Assembly (NCBI GenBank): GCA_937916365.1
Contig: CALFSY010000004.1
Coordinates: 1 to 15,042 of the forward strand
Reading direction: 5' to 3'
From: an uncultured Jannaschia sp.
Lineage (GTDB): Bacteria > Pseudomonadota > Alphaproteobacteria > Rhodobacterales > Rhodobacteraceae
DNA length: 15,042 bases
The notes beneath the pieces are model-generated. The model was given only the letters and a program-made list of their open reading frames with translations. It was not told the origin of the DNA and did no database searches. Shown here one piece after another: positions 1 through 6,413 of this stretch; position 1 is the first letter of the stretch, and every line of letters begins with the position of its first letter. A program made the translations under genes and the position numbers.

Positions 1-1
1 G

Positions 2-1033
2 GATAAGGGCGCGGAGCGCCGCACGAAATTATCGGCCCTTGCGGCGGGCGACACCCATATTTTGGTGGGCACCCACGCGGTGTTTCAAGACGGCGTTGAT
101 TTTGCCGATTTACGATTGGCCATCGTTGATGAACAGCATCGGTTCGGCGTGCGCGAACGTATCCGGTTGAACAAAAAGGGTGCTGCGGCGGACATGTTGG
201 TTATGACGGCAACGCCGATCCCCCGCACGTTAAGTTTGGCACAATACGGCGATATGGACATCAGCGTGTTGGATGAAAAACCCCCCGGTCGCACACCGGT
301 GAAAACCGCGCTTATGTCAACCGCACGCATAGATGAGGTGATCGCACATTTGCGTCAGGCCGTGGCCGAAGGGCGGCAGGCCTATTGGGTGTGCCCTTTG
401 GTCGAAGAATCCGAAACGCACGAGGCGATCGCCGCCGAAGAACGTTTCAAAACCTTGCGTGCAATTTTGGGCGACGGGGTTGTGGGGTTGGTTCACGGAC
501 AGTTGCCCCCGGCGGAAAAAGACCGCGCCATGGCCGATTTCACGGCGGGCAAAACCCGCGTTTTGGTGGCCACCACGGTGATCGAGGTCGGCGTTGATGT
601 GCCCAACGCCTCAATCATGGTGATCGAACGGGCCGATTTGTTCGGGCTTGCACAGTTGCACCAACTGCGCGGGCGTGTGGGGCGTGGTGCGGTGGCGTCA
701 ACGTGTTTGTTGATGTATCGCGCCCCTTTGGGGGAAACGGCGCGGCGGCGGCTACATATCTTGCGCGAAACCGAAGATGGGTTTCGTATCGCGGAAGAAG
801 ACCTTGCCATTCGCGGGGCGGGGGATGTGATCGGCACGGTTCAATCGGGGTTGCCGCGTTTTCGTATTGCCGATCTTGAACACCAAGGTGCGTTGATGCG
901 ATTGGCACACACCGCCGCCCGCGCGCTTTTAACCCGTGACCCGGATTTGCAGGGGCCGCAGGGGCAATCGGCAAAGGTTCTTTTGTGGTTGTTAGAGTAT
1001 GAAAAGGCGCTGCAATTTCTATCTACAGGATAA
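2..1033 (+). CDS. recG: ATP-dependent DNA helicase RecG, C-terminal half (5' end outside window)
   Basis: This is the 3' part of an open frame that enters from the left edge; 343 codons are visible, about half of a usual RecG of roughly 690-700 residues. RecG is a cytoplasmic superfamily 2 translocase that regresses stalled replication forks and branch-migrates Holliday junctions. Helicase motifs seen in order are DEQHRFGV (Walker B/DExH type), TATPIPRTL (motif III), the WVCPLVEES strand with VHGQLPP (motif IV), ATTVIEVGVDVPNA (motif V) and QLRGRVGRG (motif VI). The TRG-like C-terminal segment (EDLAIRGAGDVIGTVQSG) favours RecG over PriA; Mfd shares this architecture but is much longer and ends differently. 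The frame ends in TAA and no hairpin terminator follows directly. The N-terminal wedge domain and the start cannot be assessed. Confidence 0.96.
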   Translation, partial: DKGAERRTKLSALAAGDTHILVGTHAVFQDGVDFADLRLAIVDEQHRFGVRERIRLNKKGAAADMLVMTATPIPRTLSLAQYGDMDISVLDEKPPGRTPVKTALMSTARIDEVIAHLRQAVAEGRQAYWVCPLVEESETHEAIAAEERFKTLRAILGDGVVGLVHGQLPPAEKDRAMADFTAGKTRVLVATTVIEVGVDVPNASIMVIERADLFGLAQLHQLRGRVGRGAVASTCLLMYRAPLGETARRRLHILRETEDGFRIAEEDLAIRGAGDVIGTVQSGLPRFRIADLEHQGALMRLAHTAARALLTRDPDLQGPQGQSAKVLLWLLEYEKALQFLSTG

Positions 1034-1064
1034 AGAAAATAGAGTTCTACAAAAAAATTAAAAT

Positions 1065-1079
1065 GTTCAAAATTTGTTC
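1065..1079 (+). promoter_or_regulatory. LexA (SOS) operator, alphaproteobacterial type
   Basis: The sequence GTTCAAAATTTGTTC is an exact match to the direct-repeat GTTC-N7-GTTC box known for LexA of Rhodobacter and related alphaproteobacteria. It lies 61 bases upstream of the start of a 39-codon ORF. Its right half-site overlaps a possible -35 (TTGTTC, 1074-1079) followed after 18 bases by TATGAG (1098-1103), so LexA bound here would block the polymerase. A second, imperfect site in the opposite orientation, GAAC-N7-CAAC (1103-1117, one mismatch), sits just downstream. The exact box is seen; its occupancy by LexA is inferred. Confidence 0.75.
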
Positions 1080-1139
1080 TTGCTTTCCCCCTAAAAATAT
1101 GAGAACAAAAGATCAACATTAGGGAACAGGAGGCCAGAT

Positions 1140-1259
1140 ATGGCACACATCGCTAATATTCTAACACGCGCCCGCGACACGCTATTTTACGATACCATCG
1201 GTGTGTTGATTTTAGGCGCGTTTACCTGTGCCCTGTTACATTTGGTTAGTGTGATCTGA
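1140..1259 (+). CDS. 39-residue single-span membrane microprotein, probably SOS-induced
   Basis: An ATG-to-TGA frame of 39 codons follows a perfect AGGAGG ribosome-binding site (1128-1133) at a six-base spacing, one of the best such sites in the window. The product has a short N-terminal part with three basic residues (H3, R10, R12; MAHIANILTRARD) and a hydrophobic segment from about I20 to I39 that includes one Cys (C30) and one His (H34), so it should be an inner-membrane peptide. An exact GTTC-N7-GTTC LexA box lies upstream, and recG precedes it on the same strand, a DNA-repair context. No family is recognised. Layout parallels are Caulobacter SidA (29 residues, SOS-induced, blocks FtsW/FtsN) and E. 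coli TisB/DinQ (SOS-induced toxic peptides). Either role is inference. The coding call rests on start context and amino acid pattern. Confidence 0.7.
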   Translation: MAHIANILTRARDTLFYDTIGVLILGAFTCALLHLVSVI

Positions 1260-1273
1260 CCCTGATTTCTGCC

Positions 1274-1396
1274 TGCGGTCCGGTAAAGGGTATTCGCGTT
1301 GGGGTGTCCCTAAAATTAACCTAGACGTGATCAATATCTTACGAAAATGTTCTTTTGCCCTTTGAACATTTCGCGCCCTTTACCAACGGACACGCA
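1274..1396 (+). ncRNA. Structured RNA candidate between the microprotein gene and a terminator
   Basis: The + strand can fold into a long interrupted stem. TGCG (1274-1277) pairs with CGCA (1393-1396), GTCC (1278-1281) with GGAC (1388-1391), GGTAAAGGG (1282-1290) with CCCTTTACC (1376-1384), and CGCG (1295-1298) with CGCG (1372-1375), giving 21 pairs with small bulges. Inside sits a second hairpin: AAATGTTC (1345-1352) pairs with GAACATTT (1364-1371) around an 11-base loop, leaving about 45 mostly unpaired bases at 1299-1344. A separate rho-independent terminator follows at once. This may be an independent small RNA or the 3' UTR of the microprotein mRNA. The rod-like shape with a large bubble recalls 6S RNA, but I could not recognise 6S sequence signatures. 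Strand is set by the terminator. Confidence 0.5.
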
Positions 1397-1401
1397 CCTT
1401 G

Positions 1402-1439
1402 CCGCCGCCGTCCTTTATGGGATGTGCGGCGGTTTTTTT
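1402..1439 (+). terminator. Rho-independent terminator
   Basis: CCGCCGC (1402-1408) pairs with GCGGCGG (1426-1432), with a small inner TCC/GGA helix possible in the loop, and is followed by seven T (1433-1439). It ends transcription from the SOS peptide/structured RNA unit and separates it from the convergent pgl-zwf genes. Confidence 0.88.
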
Positions 1440-1506
1440 GGGGGATGGGATACATGATCCGTGGGTGTAGGTTTACTTAAACACCATGAAACATCTGCTA
1501 CAAATC

Positions 1507-1558
1507 AAAAAATTTGCGATGACAGCGACACTGGGGTTTTGTGTCGTGATGGTGTCAT
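1507..1558 (-). terminator. Possible terminator of the zwf-pgl transcript
   Basis: Read on the minus strand, ATGACA (over the pgl stop codon) and CGACAC pair with GTGTCG and TGTCAT, separated by a small asymmetric internal loop and a nine-base loop. A T6 run (1512-1507) follows after six more bases. The gap before the T run makes it imperfect, but it is the only such structure after pgl. Confidence 0.42.
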
Positions 1559-2226
1559 TCGGCCCAATGCACGGTGGCATTGTGTAAAACCGCCCGCACG
1601 GGGGCCTCGGGCAAGGGTAAATGGGCGGCTTTTTCCACGGCGGCGCGTTTTTCGGGACCGGTGATAACAATATGGGTGCTCATCGCGGCTTGTAGCGTCG
1701 GCGCGGTTAGGGTTACGCGCGGCTCCCCCGCATTTTTGGCGCGCATAACCATCAATGGCGGCGCATGATTGGAAAGCGCTGTTTCCAAATGATCCGCATT
1801 GGGAAACAAACTGGCCGTGTGCATATCTGCCCCCATGCCCAGCAAAAGCACCGAAATGGGCAAATGTTCCTGCACCCCCGCGATTAGGGTGTCAATGGTG
1901 TCCTCTGGCGTTGAACCTGGTGCGTAAAGAGGCACAAATTTTGCCGCCGCTGCCTTTGACACCAGCAGGCGTTTTTTCACAAGTGTGCTATTTGAACGGG
2001 GGTGATTTTCCGCCACCCAGCGTTCGTCGGTCAACATCACGGCCACCTGTTCCCAACCTAGGTTTTGGCCGGACAAAACATCAAAGATCGGACCCGGGGT
2101 TGTGCCGCCCGGCACGCAGAACGTGGCGGTATCGTGCCGCCGCAGATAATCGGCCAGCTCGCTGGCCAAAGTATCGGCCAGATCCAGCATCATCATATCG
2201 CGGTCAGGGTATTCAACAAACTGCAT
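1555..2226 (-). CDS. pgl: 6-phosphogluconolactonase
   Basis: This 223-residue protein hydrolyses 6-phosphogluconolactone to 6-phosphogluconate in the cytoplasm, the step after Zwf in the oxidative pentose phosphate and Entner-Doudoroff routes. Family marks are the PGGTTPGPIFDVL phosphate-binding region near residue 39, TDERWV...HPRSNS (near residues 66-80), and LLLGMGADMHTASLFP near residue 128, which matches the usual GMGxDGHTASLFP with Met in place of the Gly before His. Length is normal for the DevB-type enzyme. The ATG at 2226-2224 begins MQFVEYPDRD. It lies 13 bases after the zwf stop, so the two genes are almost certainly co-transcribed. The 3' end of the gene overlaps a possible terminator stem. 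Confidence 0.95.
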   Translation of the reverse strand: MQFVEYPDRDMMMLDLADTLASELADYLRRHDTATFCVPGGTTPGPIFDVLSGQNLGWEQVAVMLTDERWVAENHPRSNSTLVKKRLLVSKAAAAKFVPLYAPGSTPEDTIDTLIAGVQEHLPISVLLLGMGADMHTASLFPNADHLETALSNHAPPLMVMRAKNAGEPRVTLTAPTLQAAMSTHIVITGPEKRAAVEKAAHLPLPEAPVRAVLHNATVHWAE

Positions 2227-2239
2227 GGGTCACATTATG

Positions 2240-3703
2240 CTATGGGTTAGATGAATTTTGAATGGGTTGCCATCTGCGCCCATCTTTGTGCAGCAGCATC
2301 AGCGCCTCTTCCGGGCCGGCGCCGCCGGGATCATAGGCAAAGGGTTTGTCTCCGCGGCCCTGCCAACTTGCGATAATGGGGTCGGTCCAGGCCCAGGCGG
2401 CCTCAACCTCGTCACCGCGCATGAAGAGGGTTTGATTGCCGCGTATGACATCCATGATCAGCCGCTCATAGGCATCGGGCACATCGGCGGCTTCGGGGCC
2501 CAAAGCGTCTGCAAATGACATGTCCAATGGCACATCAATTAACCGCATCCCGCCTGGTCCCGGTTCTTTGATTGTGACGCGCAAATCAATGCCTTCGTCG
2601 GGTTGCAAACGGATGGATAAAACATTGACCAGGTTATGGGCATCGGCGTCGAAGATTGAATGCGGCGTTGGTTTGAAGTATATCACAATTTCTGACCGGC
2701 GGGTGCGCAAACGTTTTCCTGTGCGCACATAAAATGGCGTGCCATTCCATCGCCAATTTGAAATATGCAGTTTAAGCGCGATGAAACTTTCGGTGCGGCT
2801 ATCGTCGTTTTCAACATCTTCGGTATATGACGGATGCGCGCCCGCACGGTATTGGCCGCGCACAATATCATCGGCCGAAACGCGATCAAGGGCGCGAATA
2901 ACCTTTAATTTTTCGTCACGCACCGCGTCGGGTTCAAACCGGTTGGGCGGTTCCATCGCGGTCAGGCACAAAAGCTGCATCAGGTGGTTTTGCACCATAT
3001 CCCGCATCGCCCCGGATGTGTCATAATAGGCCCCGCGCCCGCCGACGCCCACATCCTCGGCCACTGTGATTTGCACGTGATCGATATATTGCGCGTTCCA
3101 CAAGGGTTCGAACAACACATTTCCAAATCGTATCGCCATCAGGTTTTGCACCGTTTCTTTGCCCAGGTAATGATCGATGCGATAGATTTGCGTTTCGTCG
3201 AAATGGGCGGCCAAGGTGGCGTTCAATTCTTGTGCCGTTTTCAAATCGCGGCCAAAGGGTTTTTCGACCACGATGCGGGCCCCCGTGCGCGCGATTTGAA
3301 AATGGTGCAAACGTTCGGCCAAGGTTCCAAACAGCCTGGGCGCAACCGAAAAATAAAACGCCTGCACCACATTATCGCGCATCAACGTTTTTAAGTTTGT
3401 CCATCCATTGTCACCTTCGGCATCAATGGGCAGATAGGTTAGACGTTCAAGAAATTGGGCGGTTTGATCGGCATCTTGTTTATCGGGTGGCAAAAAGGTT
3501 GCAATCGCCTGTGCCACGGTGTTGCGCCATTCTTTGGTATCTTGGGGCGCGCGCGCCGCGCCGATAATATGCGCGTTTGGCGGCATTTGCCCGTCACAAA
3601 ACCGCCGGTAAAGGCCTGGCAGTATCTTGCGTCTTGCCAAATCACCGGTCGCCCCAAAAATCACAAGGTCAAATGGGGCAACAGGGATGACGCGCGAAAC
3701 CAT
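2240..3703 (-). CDS. zwf: Glucose-6-phosphate 1-dehydrogenase
   Basis: The enzyme oxidises glucose 6-phosphate with NAD(P)+ to 6-phosphogluconolactone, the entry step of the oxidative pentose phosphate/Entner-Doudoroff routes. The Rossmann nucleotide-binding fingerprint FGATGDLARRK is at residues 16-26, the EKPFGRDL substrate-region motif begins at residue 147, and the active-site signature RIDHYLGKE is at residues 175-183 with the catalytic His of the signature present. The 487-residue length fits the family. I chose the ATG at 3703-3701 (MVSRVIPVAPFD) because the GATGDL fold then begins at the usual distance from the N-terminus and TGGGG stands just upstream; the longer frame begins with GTG at 3763 and would add 20 residues without family character. 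pgl follows 13 bases downstream. Confidence 0.96.
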   Translation of the reverse strand: MVSRVIPVAPFDLVIFGATGDLARRKILPGLYRRFCDGQMPPNAHIIGAARAPQDTKEWRNTVAQAIATFLPPDKQDADQTAQFLERLTYLPIDAEGDNGWTNLKTLMRDNVVQAFYFSVAPRLFGTLAERLHHFQIARTGARIVVEKPFGRDLKTAQELNATLAAHFDETQIYRIDHYLGKETVQNLMAIRFGNVLFEPLWNAQYIDHVQITVAEDVGVGGRGAYYDTSGAMRDMVQNHLMQLLCLTAMEPPNRFEPDAVRDEKLKVIRALDRVSADDIVRGQYRAGAHPSYTEDVENDDSRTESFIALKLHISNWRWNGTPFYVRTGKRLRTRRSEIVIYFKPTPHSIFDADAHNLVNVLSIRLQPDEGIDLRVTIKEPGPGGMRLIDVPLDMSFADALGPEAADVPDAYERLIMDVIRGNQTLFMRGDEVEAAWAWTDPIIASWQGRGDKPFAYDPGGAGPEEALMLLHKDGRRWQPIQNSSNP

Positions 3704-3819
3704 TTTCAAACCCCAGGTGTCATATGGTGGTAAGGTTAACCCGGCACACCGATGTGATTTCACAAAATTATTAACATATATAGAGGCAGATTAAAAAATT
3801 TTCTTTCAAAACAAAATGT

Positions 3820-3894
3820 TGGAGCGGGTGATGAGATTCGAACTCACGACCCTTACCTTGGCAAGGTAATGCTCTACCCCTGAGCTACACCCGC
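3820..3894 (-). tRNA. tRNA-Gly (anticodon GCC)
   Basis: The minus strand folds as a cloverleaf: acceptor GCGGGTG/CACCCGC (5' end at 3894), D arm GCTC...GAGC, anticodon arm TTACC-TTGCCAA-GGTAA with anticodon GCC, T arm GTGAG-TTCGAAT-CTCAT, discriminator T and an encoded CCA (3822-3820). It lies in the gap upstream of zwf on the same strand, 116 bases before the zwf start. Confidence 0.97.
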
Positions 3895-3907
3895 GTCACT
3901 GGCGTAT

Positions 3908-3936
3908 TACTTAGCGGTATGGGTGACAGGGCGCAA
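3908..3936 (-). promoter_or_regulatory. Possible promoter for tRNA-Gly
   Basis: On the minus strand TTGCGC (3936-3931) and TAAGTA (3913-3908) are 17 bases apart and end 13 bases before the tRNA 5' end, a sensible distance. The -10 is a poor match. An AGGGCGC/GCGCCCT inverted repeat (3928-3934 with 3962-3968) overlaps the -35. Confidence 0.3.
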
Positions 3937-4008
3937 GGATAAAAGCGTTGTGTTATAAACAGCGCCCTTTGCGCAACGATCCAATATAAGCTGATCCTGT
4001 GGGCCAAT

Positions 4009-4467
4009 CTAGGCGGCGGGCATGGGGTGCGATTGGGCCTTTTCCATCGCCTCTGCTGTGGCCTCTAACGACAGTAAGATCGACGCATGGCGGTTGCGGT
4101 AATCGCGCGCGGGTTCCAAAACGTCGTATCCTTTGAACGGATGCCCAGGCGGCGGTCCGCCCGCCGTTAGCATCGCGCGTAATTGATCGCGTGCCGCCAC
4201 AACGTCAACATGGGTGCGCCCAATAATATCGGCCGCCATTAACGCCGCCGCCGCCTGACCCAGGGCGCAGGCCTTTACGTCTTGGGCAAATCGGGTGATG
4301 ACACCATTTTCCACATCCAGATCAACGGTTACAGTTGATCCGCACAATGGCGCCCGCTTGCGCACGGTTGCTTGCGGTGTGTCAAGCCGCCCTAAATGCG
4401 GAATATCCGCTGCCAGGGCAAGGATGCGTTGCGAATAAAGTTTGATAAGGTCATGTTCGGCCGCCAT
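4009..4467 (-). CDS. NifU/IscU-like iron-sulfur cluster assembly scaffold family protein
   Basis: The 152-residue product resembles the U-type scaffold proteins on which Fe-S clusters are built before transfer to apoproteins. It keeps the first ligand region (APLCGSTVTVDLDVENG, C42, followed by the typical strand) and the second (VKACALGQAAA, C68). At the third ligand region, where IscU and SufU have Cys, it reads RNRHASILLSLEA with H127 and no Cys, so it may bind a cluster differently or be a degenerate relative. There is no isc, suf or nif cluster beside it; it diverges from hisI. The ATG at 4467-4465 has AAAGG eight bases ahead; a GTG at 4482 would add five residues (MKGKT). Confidence 0.82.
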   Translation of the reverse strand: MAAEHDLIKLYSQRILALAADIPHLGRLDTPQATVRKRAPLCGSTVTVDLDVENGVITRFAQDVKACALGQAAAALMAADIIGRTHVDVVAARDQLRAMLTAGGPPPGHPFKGYDVLEPARDYRNRHASILLSLEATAEAMEKAQSHPMPAA

Positions 4468-4469
4468 GG

Positions 4470-4498
4470 TTTTGCCTTTCACGGATCCACCCTATACT
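4470..4498 (+). promoter_or_regulatory. Possible hisI promoter
   Basis: TTTTGC (4470-4475) and TATACT (4493-4498) are 17 bases apart and lie 38 bases before the hisI start, immediately outside the start codon of the divergent scaffold gene. The -10 is good and the -35 weak. Confidence 0.4.
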
Positions 4499-4535
4499 AC
4501 GTAGCAAAGCAAACCATATTTGCAAAGAGACCCCC

Positions 4536-4910
4536 ATGCCCGATTCCGCTTTTGATCCCCAAACGTTGCGTTATGACGACCACGGTTTGATTCCTGCCAT
4601 CGCGCAAGAGATTGAAACAGGTGAAGTTTTGATGTTGGCCTGGATGAATGCCGAGGCCGTAAAAAAAACACTGGAAACCAGACGTGTAACGTATTGGTCC
4701 AGGTCGCGGCAGGCCCTGTGGATAAAGGGCGAAACATCGGGACACCATCAGGAATTGGTGGACATGCGTGTGGATTGTGATCGTGACTGTCTTCTCGTGT
4801 TGGTGCGTCAAACGGGGCCAGCATGTCACACCAATCGGCGAAATTGTTTTTACACGGCAGTGCGCGATGGCCATGAAGTTGAATTAATGCAACCTATGAC
4901 AACCCCTTAA
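4536..4910 (+). CDS. hisI: Phosphoribosyl-AMP cyclohydrolase
   Basis: HisI opens the adenine ring of phosphoribosyl-AMP, the third step of histidine biosynthesis. The 124-residue protein is the stand-alone cyclohydrolase without the HisE pyrophosphohydrolase domain. Marks are WSRSR (54-58), KGETSGHHQ (64-72), the metal-binding DCDRDC stretch (80-85) and ACHTNRRNCFY (96-106); the zinc ligands expected for the family are C81, C97 and C104, and D80/D82/D84 are the Mg-site acidic residues. It is not in a his operon here, as usual in many alphaproteobacteria where hisI lies apart. The ATG follows AAAGAGACCCCC. Its TAA shares bases with the stop of convergent gluQRS, so the two transcripts must overlap at their 3' ends. 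Confidence 0.96.
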   Translation: MPDSAFDPQTLRYDDHGLIPAIAQEIETGEVLMLAWMNAEAVKKTLETRRVTYWSRSRQALWIKGETSGHHQELVDMRVDCDRDCLLVLVRQTGPACHTNRRNCFYTAVRDGHEVELMQPMTTP

Positions 4911-5755
4911 AACCCAATCATGCGGCGAATGTTATCGGCGCTATGCCCCGCCGCCCGATAGGTTTGTAGCGCGCGGGCCTTGTCACGCTTGGCCAATCGT
5001 TTCCCCTGTGCATCACGGATTAGTCGGTGATGGTGATATGCAGGTGTAGGAAGGCGCAGCAGATTTTGCAGCAGAACATGAATCGGCGTTGCATTTGCCA
5101 AATCTTGCCCACGACACACAAGCGTAATGCCCTGCGCCGCGTCATCTACAGTGACGGCAAGGTGATAGGCTGGCCCCCCCGTTATGCGACGGGCCAACAC
5201 CACATCCCCAATGGAAAAACGCATATGGTCGGCGCTGGCCCAATGGGGGCCTGGCATATGCGGGCCGGTTTCCAGCCACCTTAAATTGCGCGGGTCTACG
5301 ACATCCAATGCCTTGGTCATGTTCAGCCTTAACGCATCCCCTGGCCGTTGGTCGGCCATGGGGCGATATCGGCAGGTGCCGGGATAGATTACACCATCGG
5401 GGCCATATTGGGGTGCGCCTTCTTGCGGGGCGGTGGCGGCGGTGCGAATATCGGTTCGGTTACACGAACAGGGGTAGAGAACCCCCAGCGCCGCCAATTT
5501 ATCCAAGGCCTGTGTATAAATGCCCAAATGTTGAGATTGTCTATGAACCGGTTTGGGCCAATCCAAGCCTAACCAATCTAGATCGTCGTAAATCAGATCT
5601 TCCCATTCGGGGCGCGCACGTGCTGTGTCAATATCTTCGATACGCAATAAAAAGGTGCCATTTGCCGCGTGGGCCAAATGTGCCGCGGTTAGGGCAGAAT
5701 ACGCATGGCCCAAATGCAGCGGCCCCGTGGGCGAGGGTGCAAAACGGGTGCGCAT
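4907..5755 (-). CDS. gluQ: Glutamyl-Q tRNA(Asp) synthetase
   Basis: GluQRS is a truncated paralogue of glutamyl-tRNA synthetase that activates glutamate without tRNA and attaches it to queuosine at position 34 of tRNA-Asp. The 282-residue length lacks the anticodon-binding domain, as expected. HLGHA (14-18) is the HIGH motif, preceded by RFAPSPTG; GKRLAKRD (251-258) is the KMSKS counterpart. A zinc site is visible as CSC (96-98) and YPGTC with C128. The ATG at 5755-5753 puts TRFAPSPTG at the true N-terminus and has GAAGG upstream; a GTG at 5767 would overlap the previous gene's stop (GTGA) and add four residues. It follows the methyltransferase gene closely and ends on the hisI stop. Confidence 0.95.
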   Translation of the reverse strand: MRTRFAPSPTGPLHLGHAYSALTAAHLAHAANGTFLLRIEDIDTARARPEWEDLIYDDLDWLGLDWPKPVHRQSQHLGIYTQALDKLAALGVLYPCSCNRTDIRTAATAPQEGAPQYGPDGVIYPGTCRYRPMADQRPGDALRLNMTKALDVVDPRNLRWLETGPHMPGPHWASADHMRFSIGDVVLARRITGGPAYHLAVTVDDAAQGITLVCRGQDLANATPIHVLLQNLLRLPTPAYHHHRLIRDAQGKRLAKRDKARALQTYRAAGHSADNIRRMIGF

Positions 5756-5763
5756 ACGCCCCT

Positions 5764-6375
5764 TCACGCTTTGCGTAACACGTAAACCGTCGATCCCATA
5801 TTTTTTGAATCAAGATGCGGGCCATATTCCGCCGAAAGTTGTTCCGCCCGTGCCAATACGGCCTGATGTGCCGTGGTATAGGCCGGATCGGCCATGGTTG
5901 AATCATTGAAACTAAACACAACAAACCCACCAGGTGCTAAAGCGTCTAATAACATCATTAATGTGTCCGGCGGTGCGGCACCCAGGCTAATAACCCCGGC
6001 TGCGGTGATGGCGGCATACTCACCTGCCGCTCTATTGCCCAGCGTGCGGGGTTTTCCCACCCATAGGTGGCGATAGGCGCCGGTATGTTCTGCCTTTTCC
6101 AACATTTCGGGGGTGATGTCAGTGCCGTCAATCGTCTGGAATCCGGTGGTGCGTAATGCCACACCAGAAAGCCCCGTGCCACAGCCGAAATCAAGGATCG
6201 GCGCCGCGCGGTCGGGTAAATACTTGGCCAAGGCCGCAGCCACGCGGCCCGGTGTGTGATACCCCGCCTGCGCAAGGTCTGCGTCATAAGCGGCGGCCCA
6301 ATCGGCGTAAAGCGCGCGCGTATCTTTCGCCGACCGCGGAGTCCAAAGTTGATCGTTCAATGGGTTTTTGGTCAT
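5764..6375 (-). CDS. Class I SAM-dependent methyltransferase, substrate unknown
   Basis: The 203-residue protein has the Rossmann-fold SAM-binding motif I, ILDFGCGTGLSG (60-71), an acidic end of strand 2 at GTDITPEML (84-92), and the post-III segment LDALAPGGFVVFSFND typical of the Methyltransf_11/25 group. The N-terminal lead (YADWAAAYDADLAQAGY) is that of small-molecule methyltransferases related to UbiE/Tam-type enzymes. It lies between trmFO (38-base gap) and gluQRS (8-base gap to the chosen start), so a role in the same operon is likely, but the substrate is not evident and tRNA modification would be a guess from context. The start is ATG at 6375-6373. Confidence 0.85.
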   Translation of the reverse strand: MTKNPLNDQLWTPRSAKDTRALYADWAAAYDADLAQAGYHTPGRVAAALAKYLPDRAAPILDFGCGTGLSGVALRTTGFQTIDGTDITPEMLEKAEHTGAYRHLWVGKPRTLGNRAAGEYAAITAAGVISLGAAPPDTLMMLLDALAPGGFVVFSFNDSTMADPAYTTAHQAVLARAEQLSAEYGPHLDSKNMGSTVYVLRKA

Positions 6376-6413
6376 GCCTGGATCGTAGCAGGGTTTGTAG
6401 CCCGCCGTCTAGG

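Noticed and set aside
493..1146. Minus-strand open frames opposite recG and across its 3' end.
   Set aside because: They are shadows of the recG codon pattern, lack ribosome-binding sites, and show no protein-family features.
1274..1439. Reading the structured RNA as tmRNA, SRP RNA or RNase P RNA.
   Set aside because: None of the conserved cores of these RNAs is visible (no tmRNA tag frame, no SRP GGAA/AGCA tetraloop helix, no P4 core), and it is too short for RNase P.
1486..1587. A 33-codon + strand ORF beginning MKHLLQIKKFAM with a hydrophobic core, like a short secreted peptide.
   Set aside because: No Shine-Dalgarno precedes it, it starts just after a strong terminator, its second half is antisense to pgl, and its bases are better explained by the palindrome proposed as the pgl terminator.
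2984..3567. Plus-strand open frames opposite zwf.
   Set aside because: They are composition-driven shadows of zwf without start signals or recognisable domains.
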